A stretch of 64,000 nt of DNA from Syngnathus acus. Lineage: Eukaryota; Chordata; Actinopteri; Syngnathiformes; Syngnathidae. The notes beneath the pieces are model-generated. The model was not told the DNA's origin. It searched no databases and was given only the letters and a program-made list of their open reading frames with translations. The translations under genes and the position numbers were made by a program. Position 1 is the stretch's first letter, and every line of letters starts with the position of its first letter. The DNA lies in assembly GCF_901709675.1 (NCBI RefSeq), contig NC_051094.1, positions 9,604,501-9,668,500 of the forward strand. Reading direction: 5' to 3'. Below, in pieces: positions 12,001-23,800 of the stretch.

Positions 12001-13909
12001 GAATCTGCCTTTCTCATGTTTCAGAAATAGGGAGACAATGTTGCCGGTGACCAGACGTCTCTCTGGAGACAGTGACTCTTCCACAACGTCCTCCAAAGGA
12101 GGAGGAGGAGGACGTCTGTCTCTTAGCGGGACATCACATCGCTCTAGTGAGGAGGTTGTCTTACTTGTCAATCGCAAAGAAGGCAAGCATGTGATTGAGA
12201 GGCCCGCAAACCCGAGCGCACCACGTAGCTCGTTGCCCCGTGCACGCAGCCAGTCTCGGGAACGCTCAGTGCTCCCATCCGCGCTGAAACCTAACCCACC
12301 TCCAGCATCTGATGGGCTCCGACGCGCACGGACGGAAAGGGGCAGATCTCTTGGTAACGATGGTCCCAGAAGGCTACACGCTCCTCGTTCCCAAAGCCAG
12401 AGTAGGGTACCTGGCCACGCTCGATCCAGCGAAGCCATAGCAGGACCTGGCCCCGGCCAACCAGCAGAAAGACGAGAGGACTCTCGCAATAAACAAGTGC
12501 CCCCGTCGTCTCCCAGAATAGGTGGTGTGTTGTCCAAGAGGCAGTCAGCCTCATGCTCCAACTCACCCATTAAAGGAGTACAAGCCAACAACAACAACAG
12601 CCCCAGTAAGAAGACAATAACCACTCCCAGACCCCCTCGCATACCCTCCACGGCAAAAGCCAAACTTCTGCCCCCAGTCACTCCTGGAGGACGACGGTCC
12701 CCTCATTCATTGCCCCGGAACTCTCACTATCATGCCGCCCACCCTCCTCGACCGTCCCATGGCACTCGACCAAACGGGCGAGGCCTCAGTAGAACCTGGT
12801 CCGGTCTGGACCGTCAGGGTCCTGAGGAGGAAAAACTGGGCTGTGGTTTCCAGATGCTGCCAACCTTGGACCCCCAGAGAGAACAGGACCTGTATCGCAG
12901 CTTTGAGGCCGAGTATTTATCCAACACACAACAAGCCAGAGGAGTGTCGAGAAGAGAAATTGCCCAGCATGGTGCGAGAACCCCTTCGGTACCAGTGCTC
13001 ACTGATTCTAATGTCACAGATTCTGCTTATTCATCCTCTAACTCCTCCTCGTCCTCCTTGAACGTGGGTGCAAAGCATGGAGCCCTGCCGGACCTCAGGG
13101 AGTCCAAAAGGGCTAACCCCTGTCACTTTCTCCTAGAGGACCCCTTGAATTTACTTTACAGACACAACATTGGTCAAGGGGAGGCAGAACACTGGAGGGA
13201 GCACGGCGGGGGTCTCAAGAAACTCCCAGCCATCTCGAGCAACACGGGGCAGAAAACACACTTTTCTTGTCCCGGAGACACTAACAGGCTGGTGAATCAG
13301 GTTGCTCCTCAAACTGTCAACTGTACAAATATGAATGGAGACCATGGGGGACAACAAGATAATGAATGGCACAAAAATCCACAAGGAGGTATACCTCCAG
13401 AGGCTCACCAGCCAAACTTACCATATGATGTACAGAATAGTAACGGGAGTGATGACCTCCCACCCCCAGAGGCCTGCGATTGCTCCTACCAGGACTCCTC
13501 CAGTGAAAACTCTTCAATGTGCTTGAGCCTAAGCGAATCCCACTCGGAATCTCCCCCACCCACGTCTCCCCTGGCCAATGGCAACACGGGTGGAGAAGGA
13601 ATAGTCGCAGTCGCCCCTATTTCAAAACACAAACTTGCAACCAGAATGAGGCCTCGCGTCAACAACGGCCCAGCAAACAACCCCTCCCGCATTCCCACAC
13701 TTGTCAGCTTCAGAGACGCGCAGGTTCGCGACACACTTTCGCCCTGCCACACGCCACCCCTTTCCCCTCATAACTCCCACCCTGCCACCTGCAACATCTT
13801 GCACCAGGCCATTACTGATGTGGTTCAACCTTGCTCTCCTGCCATGGGCAACAAGGATCGCACCTTCCCTGGAAAGTCAGGGAGCCTGGACACTGAAGCT
13901 TGCATGTAG
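5981..13909 (+). CDS. gas2l1: GAS2-like protein 1, C-terminal part (5' exons outside window)
   Basis: GAS2L1 links actin filaments to microtubules: a CH domain binds actin, the GAR domain binds microtubules, and a C-terminal SxIP motif recruits EB proteins. Four exons are visible: 5981-6088, 9772-9868, 10369-10669 and 12025-13909. All are flanked by GT-AG sites and phases match throughout, giving 796 residues before the TAG. Local residues 1-68 form the GAR domain ([28 protein letters not shown]). The rest is Ser/Pro/Arg-rich and disordered, with conserved islands [28 protein letters not shown] and [13 protein letters not shown], all of which have counterparts in human GAS2L1 as I recall it. 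SRIP at 13685-13696 is a candidate EB-binding motif. The CH domain is not in the window. The tail is longer than in human GAS2L1 (about 680 residues in total). GAS2L2 is the alternative, but the tail islands and neighbours favour GAS2L1. Confidence 0.93.
6089..9771 (+). other. gas2l1: gas2l1 intron within the GAR domain
   Basis: A 3.7-kb GT-AG intron splitting the GAR domain. AT-rich; only short open frames unlike any known family were seen, with no RNA gene or clear transposon. Confidence 0.8.
9772..9868 (+). CDS. gas2l1: gas2l1 exon, second half of GAR domain
   Basis: Acceptor ttccccctcag, donor gtgagc. It encodes [20 protein letters not shown], then [12 protein letters not shown], ending one base into the next codon. 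This is the most conserved part of the GAR domain. Confidence 0.94.
10369..10669 (+). CDS. gas2l1: gas2l1 exon, start of disordered tail
   Basis: Acceptor tcttgcag, donor gtgagt. It completes the split codon to give [12 protein letters not shown] (human has a similar TAHR stretch). It continues as about 100 Ser/Pro/Thr-rich residues of low conservation and ends two bases into a codon. Confidence 0.88.
10670..12024 (+). other. gas2l1: gas2l1 last intron
   Basis: A 1.36-kb GT-AG intron. No other gene or clear repeat was seen in it. Confidence 0.8.
12025..13909 (+). CDS. gas2l1: gas2l1 terminal coding exon with SxIP motif
   Basis: An 1885-base exon opening with NRETMLPV and running 628 residues to TAG at 13907-13909. 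It has an Arg/Ser-rich part with repeated RSQSR-like motifs, a conserved [20 protein letters not shown] block near 12866, a poly-Ser stretch near 13022-13070, and SRIP at 13685-13696. A long minus-strand open frame (11899-12681) only mirrors its GC-rich codons. Confidence 0.93.
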
Positions 13910-15725
13910 CACAGAGAGAGCTGTTGGAAATAACACCAGGGGCGGTTGTCCTTACTGTTGACTACTGTGTAAAAAGTATATACATACTTTGGACTGAGCT
14001 ATAGACTTTTTAATTGCATGTCACTTTGCTTTTATTTTGCACTCTAGCCAAATCATTTATTACCAAAGGAATGGTGTTTAACATGTTTTTTACTATCAAG
14101 GTGTGCTTGGGGAACATTTTGCCTATAATAAGGTGGTTTTGCTTGTGATATTTAACAGGGCGAAGGAGAGAGAACATATGTGCTGCCATGAACCCCAATG
14201 AGGGGTAGGTATGGTTAAGTGCCAGAGATTTTAAAGCTGCAATTTTTCCAAAACTCAAAACCTTAGTCAATTTTATTGGCGCCCTCTTGTGGTTTTCCAC
14301 GGCCTTGCAAGTAAAACTTTTTATTTCCCCTTACTATAATATCCATGGGTTAGATTGTCTTTGATGCAGTGCAATGGTTTAGTTTATACTTTTTTTTTTT
14401 TTAAATAACTGTGTATGGGCCAATGAAGGTTATATTGCTTTGTCGTCATTTTCACTGACAAAAATGTGGAGTTTTCCGCCTCCAACTCAACTACTTACGA
14501 ACCCACACATGTACAGGTTTCAATTGCATAGTCGTCAATGAATGTGTAAATACATGTTTATGTGCCCACTGAGGAATGTGGGTGCTTTGTATATAAGAAT
14601 GCATTGAACATGATGTACATATTGGCTGTACTAAGTCCTGGGCTGCCTTAGCTATGCAATATCGGGTGGTGAAATGCCTTGATGGTTCCCTTTGCCTTAA
14701 AATATTTTCACAAGTTAGGTTTTGAATGTTTCTTTCAAAAATCACAACACTACATTGCTACCATTCATGGTTAATTAAATTGCAGGAATTGAATAAGAAT
14801 GTTCAAAACTGAAAGGGCCATTGCCTAGTTTGTGTCCATGGATCCTGTTCATTTTGACTAAAAAAACACAGAAGGAAGAATTAAACCTAATAGTTAGGAT
14901 ATTGTCATTAGGTACTAAGTTATATACAACATTTTATTTTGTGAAAAATATGGAATTGTTGTGTCAGTGCCCGACAGACAAAATTGTTGAAAAATGGTTC
15001 ACACACTACTTCTATTTCATGTCACAATGTTTTTTGTTTTTTTTAACAAACATAATCATCTCCAGAGACATTGCAAGGAATTGATACATTGACTGGGGTT
15101 AAAAGGATTGTGCATATGTTTGTGTACATACTGTATGGGTGGGATGAAAGAGGGGTTAATGTTGGTCTTATTTATTTATTTATAAAGTGATGTCTTATTG
15201 GACTTGCGTGGCATCCTTGGCCAAGGTACTGTAAATGAAATCTGTCTTGAAAGAAATTAACCAAATAATTGTCCTATCTGTAAAAAAAAATTCATTATTG
15301 CTCTACATTGAGTTTTAGTTCAGATTAATTGAAAGACATTTATTAGAAATCGTCACTGTTTCAATCCATTAGTAGGGGTAAGTTTGCAAATATACTATGC
15401 TTGTAACATTCCTAAAAGTTTAAATTGAGAAAATCTTATTGGCTTCATCAAACATACTTTCATTTGGTTTTGATAACGGTCTACCCAGTTGGAAAAGTAT
15501 GACTTTTTCAAAACACTTGTCTCGGTTATCAATCCCAGAAAAAAAGTGGATTATTCTGTCTGCCCCAACCAGCAAAATTTGAATGTTCATAATTTCTTGT
15601 TTGCTAATGTTCTCACTTGAATCAATCCATTAAATGCACTATATTGTGAAACTTTGATGTACAAATTCATTTTTTTCGAAGGTGGAAATTCTGCTCTTCT
15701 AATAAATACTTTCCTTCTGAACTTT
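13910..15725 (+). other. gas2l1: Probable gas2l1 3'UTR with polyadenylation signal
   Basis: AT-rich sequence after the stop with no supported coding frame. An AATAAA at 15701-15706 is followed within about 40 bases by a T/TG-rich stretch, a plausible cleavage site near 15.72 kb and hence a 3'UTR of about 1.8 kb. The extent is inferred. Confidence 0.5.
14278..14292 (-). promoter_or_regulatory. CTCF-like motif
   Basis: The minus strand reads CCACAAGAGGGCGCC, close to the CTCF core CCASYAGRKGGCRC as I recall it. It lies in the gas2l1 3'UTR. Sequence match only. Confidence 0.4.
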
Positions 15726-16339
15726 ATAAACTGATTGTATTGTTTTTCTTAAAAAGGAGGATTATATTGTTCATGTGTGCAGATTTTACAGGCTAAAGTG
15801 AAAACAAAATGACACAATACCATTAAATACCATTTTAATCATACTATCATGCATAACCACACAGTCTGCATTCCTACATTATTGTAATGTAATCGTTCTG
15901 TATCGTCACATGCATAATTCACTATTTGTGGGTCAGAAGAAAAAAAAAAAAACATACTGTGTTGTGTACTTAAAATGCATTTTGAACGCAAGGTCAATGG
16001 CCCTTTCCCAGGTTGGCCTCATCCAGTTACAAAGAAACCAATCATCAAAACGGCACCAGAAAATAAAGATTTTTACACTGTATACTACTACATTTACTCA
16101 TTACTCGTCTACTATTTGTTGTTATTAACTTTAGCAGCACAAAGCAACTGGATGATTATCACGTTGTGCTGTCTCATAGCCCTTCTCACCGCTTTGAAAC
16201 CTTTAAGTCAGTCAAGGCTCGGGCTACGTAATTTAAAAGGTCCAACAAACTAAAAGCAATATCTGCACAGTGCTACAATAAAACCGATTCCCCATCAGCG
16301 GAACCATACTTACAGATAACTCCGTATGTTTACAAACGA
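15726..16339. other. gas2l1-ap1b1 intergenic spacer
   Basis: About 600 AT-rich bases with a poly-A tract near 15940 and no gene. The two genes lie head to tail. Confidence 0.6.
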
Positions 16340-16423
16340 TACTTTTGTGAAAAGACGGAAGTGGGAGGAGACGAAGGCAAACATCATCATAACCAGCACA
16401 GAGCTCTTTCTACGCCTGTCAAG
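16340..16423 (+). promoter_or_regulatory. ap1b1: ap1b1 promoter and noncoding first exon
   Basis: ACGGAAGTG at 16355-16363 is a strong ETS/GABP-type site of the kind found in TATA-less housekeeping promoters. A good donor, AAG|GTAAGG, ends a likely noncoding exon at 16423. The next good acceptor is at 17801-17802, just upstream of the start codon. The exact transcription start is not visible. Confidence 0.5.
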
Positions 16424-17319
16424 GTAAGGTGTATCGCCAAATTCATGGTCTTTACAGTGTGAGTTTAAATCCAAAGTGCGCACTAATTCGCTGTGTAACT
16501 TCTAAAATAGGCCGACAGATTAAGATCTTAACCATCCCGGCAAAAGCTCCCTTAATCTTGTGCTTAGAAGGTCATGTCTCAGCTGAGCTCGCTGAAGTAG
16601 TGGCTAGCTGACACTGACAGCCGCACCGTTGTAGCAGCTAACGTTAGCATTTAGCAACTCTTTCATTCATCTGACTGGTAAACATGCAGGAATGGGCCAA
16701 CCAACTATGCGTAAGTAGTTGGTAAAAGAATGCGACTACACGAATAACCAGGAGCACATGTTTAAGAAACTTGTCGGTTCAAATTGTTCTCTTTTTTGAA
16801 GTCTGCACCTTGCTGGATTATCATCCGTCTAGCCTGCTATGCTATGGTGTTAACGCGATGCTAGCAAACATTTTAGTGCCATTTCTGGCTAATTTAACCG
16901 AGCGTCAGTCCGCGTCAATGACACGCGGCGCTGGTCTGAAAATGACCAAAACGTGCCATAGCAGTTTGGAGTCAGTTTGTGGTGTTATTTGTTATTAGTC
17001 GCTGCTTGGTAAAGTAGCTAGCTTGTCAGTATCATTTGGTCAACTTGAGGCCAGTAGCCTCTGCTGACGATGACTATTGGCTCGAGCTAAATAAATGACG
17101 CCAGGATGTCTTCCCCCCCAAGCATCTTTTATTGTTACACGATACAAGCTTTCCAGCTGTTTGCGTTACTACTTGTTGCCTTACTTCTCGTGTTTGCAGC
17201 TATCGATTGTGGAAATTTGTACTTCAAAATTGAGTTCAGTTATCTTCAAGTACCATGTAGTATCCTTCTCAACGGATACAATAAGTATATGTTGATATTT
17301 CTGAGGAATAAAAGGTACC

Positions 17320-17334
17320 GTCGCCCCCTGCTGT
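17320..17334 (-). promoter_or_regulatory. CTCF-like motif
   Basis: The minus strand reads ACAGCAGGGGGCGAC, a good match to the CTCF core as I recall it. It lies in ap1b1 intron 1, about 0.9 kb downstream of the putative promoter. Confidence 0.42.
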
Positions 17335-17826
17335 ATCGTAGTTCACTTTTTGCATTTTCACTGTATTGCGGATTTATTTAAAAAAAAAAAAAAAAAGCAC
17401 TTCCAGATCATTCTCAATATCGCAGGATTTTTCTGTGATTCTGTTTCTACTAAAATATGATAAGCAAGGCATTATTGTATTTCAAAACACATTATTTGTC
17501 ATCTGAGCTATTTGTCATTTTGCCGAGTCACCTCCAGCCAACATGAGATTACGCCAGGATCGTTCTCATTCCTGACAGTCATCATCAATATGGTTGAAAA
17601 GATTGTTGACCTAACTTGGAAATATTTGCCTTGTTCAGCAAAATCCATTGTATTCGTATTTTGTTGGCTACGTTGTCTTCCAGAAGGCAGGAAGTCCTTT
17701 AATTTCACTGCGCTTGCACTTTCTACTTTTCCTATTGCTTTTGTGGCATGTCCTCACTTGCAAGATAGAGGTTCATCTTTTCCATTTGTTTGCAATTTTC
17801 AGGAGAACCGACAATTTGGCTCCAAG

Positions 17827-17863
17827 ATGACAGACTCAAAGTACTTCACCACCACCAAAAAAG
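17827..17863 (+). CDS. ap1b1: ap1b1 first coding exon, residues 1-13
   Basis: The exon begins at 17803 after ttttcag, with 24 bases of 5'UTR. The ATG is followed by [11 protein letters not shown] and a split Gly codon. Donor gtctgg. Confidence 0.93.
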
Positions 17864-20800
17864 GTCTGGTTTCATGTGATTGCTGAGCATTTCAGTTGGT
17901 TGTAAATGATTACCTACTAAACAAACAACCAACAAATAGTTGCATATTGCATTTTGGTTTTATGTGAATCATTGTGCAATTGAAGAGATGGATCAAATGT
18001 TTTTATAACTTTAAACATAGTTTACTTAGCGGTATTTCACCTCTGCAAACTAACTTCAACAATCGTAGCGATATTAGGGAAATGATCCCTTGATGTTTTT
18101 TATTCATGCAGGTGAAATCTTTGAGCTGAAGGCTGAGTTGAACAGTGATAAAAAAGAGAAGAAGAAGGAGGCAGTGAAGAAGGTGATTGCATCTATGACT
18201 GTTGGCAAGGATGTCAGGTAAGCCACTGATGATCGACCAGGTTGATGCTTGCCTCCCATGTTTACCCTGCGCTCACTCACATTGACATGTTATCATCTTT
18301 GCAGTGCACTCTTTCCAGATGTTGTGAACTGCATGCAGACAGACAACCTGGAACTGAAAAAGTTAGTCTACCTCTATCTGATGAACTATGCCAAGAGTCA
18401 GCCAGACATGGCAATCATGGCTGTCAACACCTTTGTTAAGGTACATAACCATAAATTGTCGAATCTATTTTTTCTAATGCAACTGGGTATTGCATACTAA
18501 AACAGCAACATTAATTGACTTTTGATTTTATATATATAAACTATCCAGGACTGTGAAGACCCAAATCCCCTAATTCGGGCCCTGGCTGTTCGCACCATGG
18601 GCTGCATTCGCGTGGACAAGATCACAGAGTACCTGTGCGAGCCTCTGAGAAAGTGCTTAAAAGACGAAGACCCCTATGTGAGGAAGACCGCAGCTGTGTG
18701 TGTAGCAAAACTCCATGATATCAATGCACAGCTGGTGGAGGATCAAGGCTTCCTGGACACCCTCAAAGACCTTATCTCCGACTCAAACCCTATGGTACAA
18801 CTCCATCCGACCAACATGCTAGTCAGAGATTGGCCGCATATTAACACTGATGCTGCTTCAATGTTCAGGTGGTTGCAAACGCGGTGGCGGCGCTGTCAGA
18901 AATCGCAGAGTCTCATCCCAACAGCAATCTTCTGGACTTGAACCCTCAAACCATCAACAAATTACTGACAGCTCTTAATGAGTGTACGGAGTGGGGACAG
19001 ATCTTCATTCTGGATTGCCTGGCCAATTACACACCTCGAGATGACCGGGAATCCCAAAGGTAAGTGGATTGCACTGCAACCACTATTTCATTTCCTCTTT
19101 CCCTACCCAATTTTTTGAACCCCGAACCCATTTTATTTTTTCAAACCAGCATTTGTGAGCGCGTCACCCCACGGCTCTCCCATGCAAACTCTGCCGTGGT
19201 GTTGTCGGCTGTAAAAGTTCTCATGAAGTTCATGGAGATGTTGCCTAAAGACCTGGACTATTATGGAACCCTGCTGAAGAAGCTGGCGCCTCCACTTGTC
19301 ACTCTCCTCTCTGCTGAGCCCGAGTTGCAATATGTAGCGCTACGAAACATCAACCTCATCGTACAAAGACGGTAAATGTGTCAACTGTGTCTTTTTGGAA
19401 TGTCCATATACATATAAACCAAGATGGCCTTTGTACTGTAGTTTTGGTTTACATGTTTCGTTACATACTTTGTAAATGGCTAAAATAATAAGTGTTGACC
19501 TTTCAGACCGGAGATCTTGAAACATGAGATGAAGGTTTTCTTTGTGAAGTACAATGACCCAATTTATGTCAAACTGGAGAAACTGGACATTATGATCCGC
19601 TTGGCGTCTCAAGCTAACATCGCCCAGGTATACTAACAATAACATCTCATACCATCCAGTGGGAGATGTAGATGTTCTGGACAATAGTGCAGCCTCCTGA
19701 TGATTCATCTATCTGTCTTGCTGCAGGTGCTTGCTGAGTTAAAGGAGTACGCCACTGAGGTAGATGTGGACTTTGTCCGTAAAGCTGTCAGGGCCATCGG
19801 ACGCTGTGCCATTAAAGTGGAGGTGAGATTGTTGTTCGTAAATTACACTGTTTGTACAAATGCAAATATTGGGTGCAAAAAAAATAAGCATAATAAAATT
19901 GAATATAGGTTGAAAAGGATTTGCAAATTATTGTATCTTTATTAAATTTTACTCAACTCCCCAAATTCAATGCAATTGGGGTTAGTAGCGTCTGTAGGGC
20001 AGCTATAAACATTTAATTGAGAGGTTTGAGTTATTTTAGGTATATTAAAAATTCCCCTTAGCAACCCTGATAAAATGACAATTGCTGTAATAATTGCACG
20101 GAATTATTATTCATGTTGCCGGTGAGTGATCATACTGTAAATTGTGTAATGGAAGTGTCATGCTTAATAATGATTTTTGTTACTAGCAATCTGCAGAACG
20201 CTGTGTCAGTACCCTTCTTGACCTCATCCAGACAAAGGTCAACTATGTTGTGCAGGAAGCCATTGTGGTCATCAAGGATATCTTTCGCAAGTACCCTAAC
20301 AAGTAAGTAACCCTAATGCATCAAATGCCAACTCAGTTGCTCCGCTTTACCTTCAGGGCACACAAACATTTTTAATATTAACTCATAAGACTGTTGACAG
20401 TTTTATTGGATGTGTTTTGCATGGAAATAGGCTGTCAAAATCAGATCCATATTGTTATTAAATATGAATCATTCAGACCTGCAGAAAAGAAATCTAGCCT
20501 TGTAGGCAATTTGGATATGCACCACAGCAGCGTTGAGGGAAAAAAATGATCAGAATCAGGCCTCTTCCAAATGTGCTTTTTGCACATTTTGCTTAATATG
20601 GAGGTAGGAATGGAGGCAGTTTCAAACAATTGATATGTATTTATCATGGGAATTTTTAGGCCACAAAAAAAGTACAAAAGTATAATCTTGTCTTGTATTT
20701 GGTGTTACTAGGCCACAAATAAAGTGCTTTAATTTAACTGAGAATCTGCTTTAACAGACAACCACTTCTCCTATAATAAGCCTGCTAAATTGAGGTCCAC

Positions 20801-23800
20801 TAAAGGCGAAGGAATCAATTCACAGCAGCTGCAAAAGGTCACCATGAAACATCAAAGACTACCTGTCTGGTCACGTTTCATGTGTAGGCCAGTCTGCTGT
20901 CCATTTTCCACACCGTTGAGATGTTAGTCACGCCTCTTATTGCAAGACAAACTCTTGACATTGTGATGCATTTACATTTGTTTGATATTCGGCTCATGCT
21001 GATAACTATAGAACAGCAACCAACAAGGCTACACAGTACTGTGGTACTTCAATTTAGGAGTGACTCGACTGGAGTTTTTCAAGATTTCTGCAGGGAGAAG
21101 CGGGGCAATTCGAGCTGAAATTTCAATTACTAGTGCCAGATGGTAGCAGAAAACTTCACAAGCAACACAAACTTCATGTATCAATTAAACAGCGAACATC
21201 CAAACTCACAGGCATATATTCTTGATCCTCCATGGAAAACAACAAACCATTTTCTTTCTTTCATCAACAAAACAGCTCTTGTCTTCTGTATTTGTTCCAT
21301 TCTGAGTGCATCTTACCGTGGTGATGTTTGCAGGTATGAGAGCGTGATTGCCACTTTGTGTGAAAACCTGGACTCGCTAGATGAGCCGGAAGCACGTGCT
21401 GCCATGATTTGGATCGTGGGGGAGTATGCTGAGCGCATTGACAACGCCGATGAACTACTTGAGAGCTTTTTGGAGGGTTTCCATGATGAAAGCACTCAGG
21501 TGAGTTGCATAGAATGCAAGCTGATGACCATTTTTGTCGATATGCAACCACCGGGGCTCACTCTCGCGGATGGGAAATTGGATTCGATTGCTTTAATTGC
21601 ACACTGTAAAGTCTTACCGGCTAGTGTGTTTTGGATTCATGAGAAACCTGAGCAGTAAGGTGAGTTTATTGCAGTGTGCTTGAGGCAGTTGTTTGAAGAT
21701 CAGACAGAAAGATTCATTCTTAACGGTTAACCTTGGGCAAAGTAAATGTGTTTCAAGTAATTGTTGGGTGCTTTTAAACTGTCTTATTTCTATTTACGTC
21801 TATTCATTATGTGCTACAGGTCCAGTTGCAGCTTTTAACAGCCATTGTGAAGTTGTTTCTCAAGAAGCCGACAGAGACCCAAGAGCTGGTCCAGCAGGTC
21901 CTCAGTCTGGCTACTCAGGTAAGAGCAAACCAGTTCCATGCCAGTCATGCTACTGCTCTCAACTGGATGGACATGTAGGCGTTAAAGTCTCCCCAATTTT
22001 GTCTTTGTCCAGGACTCTGATAATCCAGACCTGAGAGATCGTGGCTACATCTACTGGCGTCTGCTCTCCACTGACCCAGCGGCTGCTAAGGAGGTGGTTC
22101 TTGCTGAGAAGCCTCTGATCTCAGAGGAGACCGATTTGATTGAACCAACGCTGCTGGAGGAGCTCATATGCCACATTGGTACTCTGGCCTCCGTCTATCA
22201 TAAGCCGCCCAGCGCCTTTGTCGAGGGCAGCCGTGGCGTTCAGCACAAAAGACTTCCTGGCAGTGCTGGATCGTGAGTCACTTTACTCTGTTCTTTTGAT
22301 TCTGTTGCACAGTTTACTTTTGCTTCTTACAGTTTTAAAAGTATAAATACTTTATCAAGTCTCCTTCCGGCTGACTGACTTTTGCCTTTCCTCACTCTCT
22401 TGCCGCCAGCGGTGAAAACGTGGAGAGCCCAGACACAGGTTCTGCTGCCGTTGCTTCTGAGGCCCCCCCTGCCGTCATCCCATCCCAGGACCTTCTGGGA
22501 GATCTGCTCAACTTAGACCTGACACCTACGACCACAACTGGACCACCACCACCCGCCTCTGGCATGCAGATGGGAGCGATGGACCTTCTTGGAGGAGGAC
22601 TGGATAGCCTGGTAAAGCCTGTCAACAATTCTTTTGAATTTTGCAGATGTTTTTCCTCTGCCGTCTGTGCTATTTTTCCTTCATACTATTATACTTTAAT
22701 GTGCTGTCTTTCTAAAAATTATTTTCACAATGTTTTTCCTCCTTTGTTCAATGCTGCACCCGCAGATGGGGGATGAGTCTGAGCCGGTAATGACAGTGAG
22801 GAGAGGGAACATTTTTAAGCATTAAAATTAATTTGTCCACATGCATAATTTCATTTCTCACCTTTTGCCTATTACCGAGATATAAAGTTACACCAAGAGC
22901 CCCATCTCTTTGTTTTACCTGCGGGCTCTGCAATCTGTTTCATCTTTCCATCAGCCACCCGTTCCCCTGCGGACAGACACTCCTCAGTCACCGCAGCCCC
23001 CCCATCAGTCCCCATCGCCCCCAGATTACAGCCCCACTGAGGTTGGTCCAAAGGACCTCCCCGGCGAGAGAGTAGAAGGCACACTTGTACCACTGTGACC
23101 TCACACAATAGTTTACAGTTGTCATTGTTTGATGTCACCTTCTACTACGTTCACCACCGTTAGTTAGCAATGTATATTCAGCTGTCCTTGTATGCCCAGT
23201 AAAATGTTTAATGTGACCCACCTAGTTCCCAGAGAGTTGCTCACCCATCCTACCTCCTCAAAACAGCACATTATCACTTTATCTTACACAAGTCACAAAC
23301 TTGATTTTTTTATTTCATTTCCAGCTTGGCGGAGACCTTGGAGGAAGTCCTGCTGTAAGTTGTTGTAATTCACCTCAACCTTTGAGCGGCTTTGCATCCA
23401 TTCATTGACTTTTGCTTTGTGACCTGCAGATGACAGCTGGCTTTGGTGCTCCGCCCACTGCTGGACCACCTTCTTTCACCGCCCCTGTAAGTGGGGGTCT
23501 TGATGACTTGTTTGACCTCGGCGGTGGAGTTGGTATGCCGATGGGAGTTTATGTACCTCCTAAAACGGTAAGTTTAAAGAATAAATGCTGTTGAATGACT
23601 TGGGAATACCTCTGGGCTTGTCATTGATAGAAATGTTGTTCTTTTCTAGCTTTGGCTTCCAGCTATGAAGGCTAAGGGTCTAGAGATTTCAGGCACTTTT
23701 GGTCGTCGAGCTGGGGTTGTTCAAATGGAGGTGACCCTCACAAATAAAGCAATGAGCGTCATGACTGATTTTGCCATTCAGTTTAACAGAAATAGGTAAC

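Noticed and set aside
11899-12681. 260-codon minus-strand open frame
   Set aside because: It lies opposite the well-supported gas2l1 terminal exon and mirrors its GC-rich codons; no domain and no splice context.
21140-21658. 172-codon frame as a separate gene
   Set aside because: It is intron sequence running into an ap1b1 exon (21334-21499) and out again; both splice sites are clear.
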